Assembly (NCBI GenBank): GCA_006226595.1
Contig: SBGP01000043.1
Coordinates: forward strand, 1 to 64,000
Direction of reading: 5' to 3'
DNA length: 64,000 nt
From: Deltaproteobacteria bacterium
GTDB lineage: Bacteria; Myxococcota_A; UBA796; GCA-2862545
Shown here one piece after another: positions 56,938-64,000 of this stretch. The position numbers and the translations under genes were made by a program. Under the pieces are notes generated by a model that did not search any database, was not told the origin of the DNA, and saw only the letters and a program-made list of their open reading frames with translations. Position 1 is the first letter of the stretch. The number at the start of each line of letters is the position of its first letter.

Positions 56938-59900
56938 ACTCGACTGAAGCCATTGCTGGCGTCGCTGCGGCACGCGTTCGGGACCTCTTCGCCGAGGGGT
57001 CCGCGGGGGCCATGCTTCGAGTGCGTGGCCTCGACAAAGAGGAGATCACAGCTCTCGTCGAGAAGTTGGAGGGGTGGAGTCCTACGGCCGGTGGATCTCT
57101 GCTGCAAATCGTCGTTACGACCACGCAGGCCTGGCCCGGGCTGCCTTCGAAGTGCGTCTTGCCACCGGACGCCAGCTCTACGACCTTCCGCAACTCTTCC
57201 GACCCCGTACTCTTCGTGGAGTACGAAGAGTACAGCGACGCCCAGGGACTCCGGAACGTGCGAGCGATCACCGACCGTGAGCTCATCTCGGAGTCGGCGG
57301 GCCGACGACGTCTGACATCGGGACTCCGCGGTGGACTCGGCGAGTCGAGCATCCTGGACCAAGCGCTCGAGCGCGTGTTTCGGGCGTTCCGTCAGGCGGG
57401 GAATCGCGCGACGCCGCCCATGCGTCGCTGGACGGCACTGGTGGCGGAGGTCTGCCGCGTCCTTGCCTCCGCTCGGGCGTTGGATTCTCAGTCTGTTTGG
57501 ACAGCCGTCGGCGATGGCCTCTGGGCTGGCGGGCTCTTTCCGGACACGCGGCTACCTGCGGCGAACGAAACCGAGCGCGACCGTTGGTTGCGCAGAAACG
57601 TCGACCAGGTCGCCCGGCTCACCGCCAACAGCCGTGGTCGGGATCTGGATGAACTGTACGAGAAGGTCCAGTCCGTCCAGTTCACCGAACTCGACGGCAG
57701 TGAGACCCCGGAGGCGCGTGCGAGCGAACTGCGGCGTGAGTTCTCCGAGATCATCCGAGCGGACCGACGGCATACCTTCGAGAAGGTGGAGCTTCGATAC
57801 TGGGAGCAGGTAGAGGCACGTCAGACGGATCGCAAGGGACTTGGCGATCGTGTCCGCGAGCAGATTGCCGCAGCGGACCCGGACCGGGAATTCGAGCTCC
57901 CGGAAGAGCTGATCGATGGGTTGAATGCGGGCGATGCCGAGTCGGCAGTCGAGTTTCTGGATCTCGAGCCGGCGGAGGGACAGACGCAGCGGTTGTCCAT
58001 GCTTCTCGATCCGAAGCTGCGCGGGCGACTGGAGAAGGTGGCGGATCCGCCGCAACGCGCCACGAGAGCTCCGCTGCGCAAGCTACTGGCGGAGTTGTAC
58101 TCGGTCGTGTCGGATGAGGACGAGGAGCTAGGCGGGCTACTGCTCGAGCGGCGTCAACGAAAGACGGATGACGACCTCTCCGCGGCGCTGTTTGCTTGGG
58201 TCTACGGCCCGACACTCAGGCGGGTTTCGGAGGCGACTGCGGACCGCGCCGTGTCCCTTCTGGTCAACGACGAGCTCCTAGACACCTCGGCGCTCGCCAA
58301 GTTCATCGAGCAGGCGGAGTCGGGGAAGGTGGCGGACTCTCTGGAGCCAAACTGGGCCGACCTACGGCTGCAGGTCCGTTTGGAGGGCAAGAAGTCGCCG
58401 CTGGTCTCCTTCGAATGGCGACCCCGAGAGATTCCAGGATTGCTTGCCCTCGCTCGGCAGGTCTGGCGCGCGGACGCGGCCGTTTGGAGTGGGCCGGAGG
58501 AGTCCAACTATGACGACTGGGTCCGCTCGGCTTTCGAGGCCGCTCCGCTCCGTGATGGAACACAGGCGGGGTCAGATGGCTTGAAGGCCTGGGCCGACAT
58601 TCGGACGGACCACTTGCTGGCACTGCGGAGTGGCTTGGACGGCAGTGCGATGCTCCACTACGCCTCGCGGTTCGAGTCGGAGCTTGGGCGCGTGCGCGAG
58701 GAACACGTTCCTCAAGGTGTGCGGGACGAGGTGGTGGGTGAGCTGCTGCGACTGGACACCTTTCGATCCGACGATGGCAGCGAAGTGGTCATGCTGGCGA
58801 CCCATCCGATTCGACAGCGATGGGTGGGAACCCACTTCGCCGAGATGGAGCGGCTGCTGCGGGACTGCCTCGAGGGCAGCCTTCGCCTAAACCCCATCAA
58901 TGACGGCGCACTCTTCTTCGACCACATCGAGAAGGTGAGTCCCCACGCTCAGCCTCCAGTGCTGGTCAACGGCGACGAGCAGCTTCTCGCGGTTCGCGAA
59001 CAGGATTGGGCAGAGCACTTCGAGGTGCTCCAGGATCAGAAGGCGTCCCGGAAGGAGTGGCTGGCTGGCCTTGACGACGGAGCGATCGACGAGGTTGCAG
59101 ACGTCGTGGCCCGGTATGTCGCTGCGTATCCGCACAAGGTGGACGGCCTTCATCTCCTGTTCATCGTGAGGAGGCGTGGGGCGCGCAGCCTCGAGCGGTT
59201 GGTCGCTCGTGTCCGGAAGCTCTTGAAGAAGTCGCTTGGCGAGGACGCGACCATCAGGCTCTCCCTGGTTGTCGAGCCGCTTGAGGTGCGGGAGGTCGAG
59301 CGCGTGCTTCAGCAGTTCGACTCCTCCGACAAGCGAAACAGCTCCGACTTCCCGGAACTCGATGTTCGGCTTCATGAATGGGACGTCGAGACCCACACGT
59401 CTCCGCCACTGGACGAGATTTCCAGCGAAGTGGACATCGTCGTGGTGCCGAACTTGTTTGGCGCCGAGACAGTGACGCGAGAGGCCACCGTCAGTTCGTC
59501 GGGGATCCGTACCCAGTTCTCACCTTGGCTCGACGAGCCGACGCGAATCGAGTCCGCGGACAGCAAGAGCGCAACCTCCGTGAGCCGAATCCTGCTTCCT
59601 TCGGGTGGTGACGTGCTGCTCGAGGCGTGGTCCACCATCAACACCCGTCAGTTCCGGCGGCGACCGGTTGGTAGCGACCCGACGCCAGATGACGTGGACT
59701 ACTTCGAGCTCCAGGTGCCCTTCGGGGAGAGTGCTGGGTTCTTCAAGGAGCTGCACAAGCTGGCCCACTGGGTTGTCACCGTGGACGCCTTCGTGGGCCG
59801 CGAACAGGTGGACGGGCTGAAGGACGGACCGGACGTGATCCTGGTCAAGACGGGCGTAGGCAGCAACGATGGCTACCGGATGGTCGTGAGTTCCGAATCG

Positions 59901-62708
59901 GGCCGCGATTTCATCGTCCGACGGCTGCAGCGACGCCTCCACGACCAAATGCCCGACGATGGCACGTTCGACTTCGGCCAGGTCGCGCACCAGCTCTACG
60001 AGCGAGCGCGCTATCTGGTGCCTGGAATCGTGCTCAGGTCGCTGGGACTCGGGCGCACGGCGGCCGAGATGGTGGGGCTGGTATGTGCAAGGGCTCGGGT
60101 GGCCGAGAAGCACCCCGTGGATCTTCAGGGGCACGGCTTCGAGGCCTGGATCAGCCTCGACGAACACGCCGAGTGGCTCGGGGGCGTACGACGCTCGCGC
60201 GCTGACATGGCTCGGTTCGTCGGGCGATGGACCGGGAAGACCTTGGAGCTGGAAGTGCTCGTCGTCGAAGCGAAGATGAGGCGATCGGTGGACCTCTCTC
60301 GGGCCGACGAGCAGATCCAGCGGTCCGTACAGCTTCTCGACGCGGCACTGTCCAGCGAGGACAGCGACGAAGCATTCAAGGACGTGGCGTTCTGGCGGCG
60401 GGAGGTCCTTCGGGCGATCGAGCAAGCAAGCGTGGCACCGGAGGACCTTCGAGCCGCGTGTCGTATCCACGTCGATGGAGAGGTTCGAGGCGCGCTGGAT
60501 GATGCGCATCGAGCTTCGATTCTCTCAGGTCGGTTCGAGCTACGCTCCGTCGAAGGCGTTCTGGTGACCCTCGCCGACCATGGGCACGTCGACGACCAAC
60601 GGACTCCCGCAGGCTTCGAGTGGCTCCGTTTGAACACGCGTGAGCTATCGCATCTTCTCGCCCGGCTGACCCGCGAGAACGAGTGGACGGATGTGCCCAC
60701 GCAACGTCCTGCACCTGCGCCGACGGAGACGCCAGAGCCGACCGGACAGCGAACGAGCCCGACTACGGCACCCGCCGAATCCGACCAGGCGCTGAAGCCT
60801 TCAAATCGGGGAGGGGAGACTCCCAGAGCCTTGCAGCGGTACCAACGGGTTCTGGATGTGCTGAGCGAGCACAGGGTCGGGGTCGTCGCGCTGCCGGACG
60901 AGCCAGCGGTGGAGGGGCCTGGTTTCTATGTCTTCCGGGTTGGCCTGGAGAGTGGCCAACGACCGGCGTCGGTCTACAAACTCGGCGAGGAGCTGAAGTA
61001 CGGGCTTGGGCTGGACGCCGGTCATGAACCACGCTCCTTTGCCGACCGCGGTGCTGTGGTCATCGAGGTCCCGAAGCGTAGCGACGAACGCTACTACGTG
61101 GACGCGGCGCAGCTCTGGGCCATTACTGAGTGGCCAGAAGGGAGGCTGTACGCGCCCCTGGGAGCTGACGTGCGGGACGAAGTCGTAGGAATCGAGTTCT
61201 CGTCGTCCCGGTCGCCTCATCTCTTGATCGGTGGCATGACCGGCGGCGGAAAGTCCGTCGCTCTGGAGACACTCCTTTGGGGCCTCGCCCAGCACTACCC
61301 CCCAGAGGAGCTCGAGCTTTGGCTCGTCGATCCTAAGGGCAACGAATTCGTGCAGTTCGAGCAACTCCCCCACGTCCGCCAGCCCATCGGAATGGATGCG
61401 GACGATGCCATCGAGATGCTCGAAGAGGCCGTCGAGGAGATGGACCGCAGGTACCGGCTCATGAAGGACGCCAGCCGAGCGAGGCGGAGCCGCGTGGCCG
61501 ACCTCGCCGGCTACAACCAATTGGTCGGGAAGGGAGAACGGTTCGCTTGGATTGTCGTTGTCCTGGACGAGTTCGCTGATCTGACGGCGGAGAAGGAGTC
61601 GCGAAAGACGATCGAGCTGCTGCTTCAGCGCCTTGCCCAGAAGGCACGAGCGTGCGGCATCCACTGCGTGGTCGCGACCCAGAAGCCCTCCGCCGAGGTG
61701 ATCAGCACGACCACGCGTTCGAACCTTGGTGCGCAGCTAGCGCTGCGGGTGCGGAGTGCCGTCGACAGTCGAGTGATCATGGAGACCACTGGTGCCGAGA
61801 GCCTCGCTGGAAACGGAGACGGCTTCCTGCGACTGTCTGGAGAGGAGCCCATTCGTCTCCAATGCGCGAAGGTCTCGGACGAGTCCCGTGAAGCGGCGCA
61901 GGCGCGCTGGGGGGGGGAGCCAAGTCTCCCCGAGGACTCCCCGGATGTGGATGAACCGTTGCCTTCCAGACTGGTCCTCTACGAGCGCTACGAAGTGATC
62001 GCGGAGATCTCTGGTGGCGCCATGGCCCAAGCGTACAAGGTGCGGGACAAGGAGTCCGGGGACGATGTCTTCCTCAAGCGTGCGGTGTTGGACGGCTCGT
62101 TCAACGGCGACGCCATGATGCGGGAGGCGAACATCTACCAGAAGCTCCAGCGCGCCTACGCGAGCGGGGTCATGGACGTCAGGGACGTTCAGTCGGACGG
62201 CAACAGCATGGCGATCATCACGGATTTCGCCGATGGTGGGACGCTAGAGGCACACGTTCGTCGGCAGGAACGAGGCTTCTTGACCGGAACGGAAACCAAG
62301 CAGATCGCGCTCGAAATCCTGGAGGGGCTGCGCAGCCTCCATGGCGTGGAGGTCATCCATCGAGACCTGAAGCCCGCCAATATCTTGAGGCATCAGCAGA
62401 GCTGGAAGCTTGCCGACTTCGGCATCGCCAAGAACCTCCGGCGCCTGATGACGCAGCGGACCTTCCAGCAGGCTGGCACGAAGGGCTACGCGCCCCCAGA
62501 GCAGTACCAAGGTGCCGAGGCGCACGCGTCCGCAGACATCTATAGCTTTGGGAAGCTGATCACCTTCATGCTCACCGGTGGCACCGACGTAGACACGATT
62601 CCGTCCGATGTCTGGGGAAGGCTCGTTCGCCGTTGCACGGAGAGGGACCCTTGGGAGCGGGCCGACCTCGAGGAGGTTGAGAAGGAGCTGAAGAGACTGC
62701 CCATCTAG
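56934..62708 (+). CDS. FtsK/HerA-type DNA motor fused to a Ser/Thr kinase (DptH-like)
   Basis: The 1,924-residue protein begins at the ATG overlapping the upstream stop. Residues 1-1,400 have no recognised domain. An FtsK/HerA-type ATPase follows, with IGGMTGGGKSVAL near 1,433, WLVDPKGNEF, WIVVVLDEFADL near 1,540 and VVATQKP. From about 1,680 to the end is a complete protein kinase with EISGGAMAQAY, VFLK, HRDLKPANIL near 1,809, ADFG and GTKGYAPPEQ. Both parts keep their catalytic residues. The fusion suggests that DNA translocation or restriction by the complex is controlled by phosphorylation. DptH itself, as I know it, has no kinase. Confidence 0.8.
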   Translation: MNSTEAIAGVAAARVRDLFAEGSAGAMLRVRGLDKEEITALVEKLEGWSPTAGGSLLQIVVTTTQAWPGLPSKCVLPPDASSTTFRNSSDPVLFVEYEEYSDAQGLRNVRAITDRELISESAGRRRLTSGLRGGLGESSILDQALERVFRAFRQAGNRATPPMRRWTALVAEVCRVLASARALDSQSVWTAVGDGLWAGGLFPDTRLPAANETERDRWLRRNVDQVARLTANSRGRDLDELYEKVQSVQFTELDGSETPEARASELRREFSEIIRADRRHTFEKVELRYWEQVEARQTDRKGLGDRVREQIAAADPDREFELPEELIDGLNAGDAESAVEFLDLEPAEGQTQRLSMLLDPKLRGRLEKVADPPQRATRAPLRKLLAELYSVVSDEDEELGGLLLERRQRKTDDDLSAALFAWVYGPTLRRVSEATADRAVSLLVNDELLDTSALAKFIEQAESGKVADSLEPNWADLRLQVRLEGKKSPLVSFEWRPREIPGLLALARQVWRADAAVWSGPEESNYDDWVRSAFEAAPLRDGTQAGSDGLKAWADIRTDHLLALRSGLDGSAMLHYASRFESELGRVREEHVPQGVRDEVVGELLRLDTFRSDDGSEVVMLATHPIRQRWVGTHFAEMERLLRDCLEGSLRLNPINDGALFFDHIEKVSPHAQPPVLVNGDEQLLAVREQDWAEHFEVLQDQKASRKEWLAGLDDGAIDEVADVVARYVAAYPHKVDGLHLLFIVRRRGARSLERLVARVRKLLKKSLGEDATIRLSLVVEPLEVREVERVLQQFDSSDKRNSSDFPELDVRLHEWDVETHTSPPLDEISSEVDIVVVPNLFGAETVTREATVSSSGIRTQFSPWLDEPTRIESADSKSATSVSRILLPSGGDVLLEAWSTINTRQFRRRPVGSDPTPDDVDYFELQVPFGESAGFFKELHKLAHWVVTVDAFVGREQVDGLKDGPDVILVKTGVGSNDGYRMVVSSESGRDFIVRRLQRRLHDQMPDDGTFDFGQVAHQLYERARYLVPGIVLRSLGLGRTAAEMVGLVCARARVAEKHPVDLQGHGFEAWISLDEHAEWLGGVRRSRADMARFVGRWTGKTLELEVLVVEAKMRRSVDLSRADEQIQRSVQLLDAALSSEDSDEAFKDVAFWRREVLRAIEQASVAPEDLRAACRIHVDGEVRGALDDAHRASILSGRFELRSVEGVLVTLADHGHVDDQRTPAGFEWLRLNTRELSHLLARLTRENEWTDVPTQRPAPAPTETPEPTGQRTSPTTAPAESDQALKPSNRGGETPRALQRYQRVLDVLSEHRVGVVALPDEPAVEGPGFYVFRVGLESGQRPASVYKLGEELKYGLGLDAGHEPRSFADRGAVVIEVPKRSDERYYVDAAQLWAITEWPEGRLYAPLGADVRDEVVGIEFSSSRSPHLLIGGMTGGGKSVALETLLWGLAQHYPPEELELWLVDPKGNEFVQFEQLPHVRQPIGMDADDAIEMLEEAVEEMDRRYRLMKDASRARRSRVADLAGYNQLVGKGERFAWIVVVLDEFADLTAEKESRKTIELLLQRLAQKARACGIHCVVATQKPSAEVISTTTRSNLGAQLALRVRSAVDSRVIMETTGAESLAGNGDGFLRLSGEEPIRLQCAKVSDESREAAQARWGGEPSLPEDSPDVDEPLPSRLVLYERYEVIAEISGGAMAQAYKVRDKESGDDVFLKRAVLDGSFNGDAMMREANIYQKLQRAYASGVMDVRDVQSDGNSMAIITDFADGGTLEAHVRRQERGFLTGTETKQIALEILEGLRSLHGVEVIHRDLKPANILRHQQSWKLADFGIAKNLRRLMTQRTFQQAGTKGYAPPEQYQGAEAHASADIYSFGKLITFMLTGGTDVDTIPSDVWGRLVRRCTERDPWERADLEEVEKELKRLPI

Positions 62709-62748
62709 TCAGCGCTGCGGGCGTGCTGCCTCCAGTAGAGGAGTTCAG

Positions 62749-63309
62749 ATGGCGGGCATGAGCCGGTCAGAACAGATGGCGCGGGTGCGGGGGCGTGACA
62801 CGAAGCCCGAGGTCCGCCTCCGGAAGGCGCTTTGGGCGGAGGGACTCCGATATCGGATCGGCACGAGGGTGGAGGGGGTTCGGCCTGACCTCGCGTTCAT
62901 CGGGCCTCGGGTGTGCGTGTTCGTGGACGGGTGCTTCTGGCATGGATGCCCGCATCATTATGTGCGGCCGCGTACAAGGGAGGCGTTTTGGGCGGGGAAG
63001 CTGCGGGCCAACAACGAGCGAGATCGCGAGCAGACCAGACGCCTGGAGTCCAGGGGCTGGAGGGTGGTGCGCATCTGGGAGCATGAGGTCGAGCAAGACC
63101 TCGAGGGTGTGGTCGCACTCGTTCGGGCGCAGCTTGACGGCCAAGCTACAGTCGTCAGACAGTGGCGGGTGGTGCAGGTCATACCGCTTGACGACGGGTC
63201 ACGGCACGAGCGTCGGCTGATGGAGCTGTTGAGGTCGCCGGCTGAAGGCTTCGCGTATGACGGGCCACGCAACTCGCGGACGAGGATGCTGCCCTTGGAG
63301 CTCACATGA
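62749..63309 (+). CDS. vsr: Very short patch repair endonuclease Vsr
   Basis: The 186-residue protein matches Vsr: MSRSEQMARVRGRDTKPEVRLRKAL, RPDLAFIGPRVCVFVDGCFWHGCPHH with the catalytic acidic residue and zinc ligands, and RRLESRGWRVVRIWEHEV. Vsr nicks T:G mismatches left by deamination of 5-methylcytosine, and so protects sites methylated by the enzyme earlier in the operon. It is about 40 residues longer than typical Vsr at the C-terminus. It starts at ATG 62749 behind AGAGGAG, 40 nt after the kinase fusion. Confidence 0.92.
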   Translation: MAGMSRSEQMARVRGRDTKPEVRLRKALWAEGLRYRIGTRVEGVRPDLAFIGPRVCVFVDGCFWHGCPHHYVRPRTREAFWAGKLRANNERDREQTRRLESRGWRVVRIWEHEVEQDLEGVVALVRAQLDGQATVVRQWRVVQVIPLDDGSRHERRLMELLRSPAEGFAYDGPRNSRTRMLPLELT

Positions 63310-63443
63310 TTGCGAAGCACAGGTCGGGTCGCCACCCGTCATTTCAAGTCATCAGACCCAGGCTCCGGTGGGCCGATCCTGGCCGGAACCGGGGTTGGTA
63401 TCCTTGGAACGTCGTGGTTCATCCGCCGAGGTAGGCGATCGCC

Positions 63444-64000
63444 TCATTGACCCTCTTCTGGTTGAAGGGCTGGTGGGCTTGGGCGCCAGACAGATGAGTC
63501 AAGAATCCGCGTGAGCCAAAACGTACCCGTGGGTTTGACGTTCACCGCACGGAACACCTCTGGGACCAGGGCGAGCACTTCCCCACCGCCACGCGCAACG
63601 GAGGCCAGCACCATCGCGCATCCGTGCGACTTTGTCCCGGCGGCGAGGTAGCGGAGGTTGCTGTGTGCTGGGAACGATCTTGAGTGGCGGATCAGGACCA
63701 AGAAGGCGTCCTCAACGCTGCCTGCCGCCGCGGTGAGGACGTCGTCTTGCTCGACGTGAAAGCGCTCCTGCAACTCGGACAGGATCGCTCGCGCCCTGCT
63801 CGTGTACTTCGGCTCAAACCCGGGTTCAGCCAGCAGCACAAGGAGTCGGTCGGGCTCTACATCTCGCAATGCCTGGAACGTTCGGGCTTCCTCGAAGCCG
63901 AGCGACAATGCGTAGGGGAATGGTTGGCTTTCGTCCGTGCGAATGACCGTCCCTGGGATGGCCACTCGCCGCCGACGCCCGTAGCCGAACGAGCTGTCCC
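63444..64000 (-). CDS. Partial gene, CARF-like Rossmann-fold C-terminal region
   Basis: The frame is open to the window edge, so the gene starts beyond it; 185 codons are visible, ending at TGA 63444. The visible part has YALSLGFEEARTFQAL, DRLLVLLAEPGFEPKY, a helical middle and LRYLAAGTKSHGCAMVLASVA near the end, which is the order of strands and the GTK-type loop seen in CARF-family sensor domains. The last 40 residues are variable. A GTG at 63965 could be an internal start, but the frame upstream is also open. It faces the Vsr gene and may belong to another defence gene. Confidence 0.4.
   Translation of the reverse strand, partial: DSSFGYGRRRRVAIPGTVIRTDESQPFPYALSLGFEEARTFQALRDVEPDRLLVLLAEPGFEPKYTSRARAILSELQERFHVEQDDVLTAAAGSVEDAFLVLIRHSRSFPAHSNLRYLAAGTKSHGCAMVLASVARGGGEVLALVPEVFRAVNVKPTGTFWLTRILDSSVWRPSPPALQPEEGQ

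Noticed and set aside
52967-62708. A true Dnd phosphorothioation system
   Set aside because: No DndB, DndC, DndD or DndE gene is in the window. Only the restriction-like trio is similar, so the name is not used as an annotation.
51613-63309. BREX or Pgl
   Set aside because: No PglZ phosphatase, BrxL or N6-adenine methylase of PglX type is seen; the methylase is a C5 enzyme and the motor is FtsK-like.

Overview
The window is high-GC bacterial DNA, most likely from a myxobacterium-like member of the Myxococcota. Pointers to this are a secreted lysyl-endopeptidase-type protease ending in an Asp/Thr/Ala/Ser linker and a Cys-hydrophobic-Arg tail of the MYXO-CTERM style, several small lipoproteins, a large Ser/Thr kinase-ATPase-repeat regulator, a bacterial XPB helicase with its partner, and an IF-2 with a long Pro/Glu/Ala/Val linker. 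The lineage is inferred; no rRNA gene is present.

Positions 1-24,700 are species-type chromosome. In order they hold an ECF sigma factor with an overlapping, probably membrane-anchored regulator (edge-truncated), a Rieske oxygenase, the secreted protease, four overlapping small lipoprotein genes of one kind, a CRTAC/ASPIC lipoprotein, the kinase-ATPase regulator, two secreted proteins, a Tat-exported subunit plus GMC oxidoreductase pair, a CAP-domain lipoprotein, a periplasmic HMA-domain protein, a dCache histidine kinase, a repeat-rich periplasmic protein, two membrane glycosyltransferases, and the Pal and CpoB pair of the Tol-Pal envelope system.

Positions 24,687-37,900 are housekeeping. 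A promoter and a leader terminator precede rimP-nusA-ylxR-infB-ylxP, followed by a SPOR protein, dprA, a small ORF, xerC and purA. The XPB helicase and its partner are on the opposite strand. Then come tRNA-Lys and tRNA-Glu with a good promoter and a terminator hairpin.

The accessory region starts just after tRNA-Glu and runs to the right edge, with visibly lower GC and many genes of unknown function. It opens with an odd non-coding array of GGTGCCC repeats and a possible dsRNA-binding protein. Two large gene clusters then diverge from a 188-bp spacer (50,376-50,563). The leftward cluster has eight genes, nearly all overlapping by 1-4 nt: a Ycf46-like AAA+ ATPase, a UPF1-like SF1 helicase, a protein with a PLD-like C-terminus, a coiled-coil protein, DUF2997, DUF1257 (Ycf35-like), an NrdG-like radical-SAM protein and an ATP-grasp enzyme. 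The rightward cluster has two small unknown proteins, a DNA cytosine-5 methyltransferase, a P-loop ATPase with a cysteine motif, an unknown protein, a 1,924-residue protein that joins an FtsK/HerA-type motor to a complete Ser/Thr kinase, and a Vsr endonuclease. The ATPase-unknown-FtsK trio resembles DptF-DptG-DptH in order and style, but it is tied to 5-methylcytosine genes rather than phosphorothioation genes. The two clusters together look like an uncharacterised defence or genome-conflict island. The window ends inside a leftward gene whose visible part resembles a CARF-type Rossmann domain.
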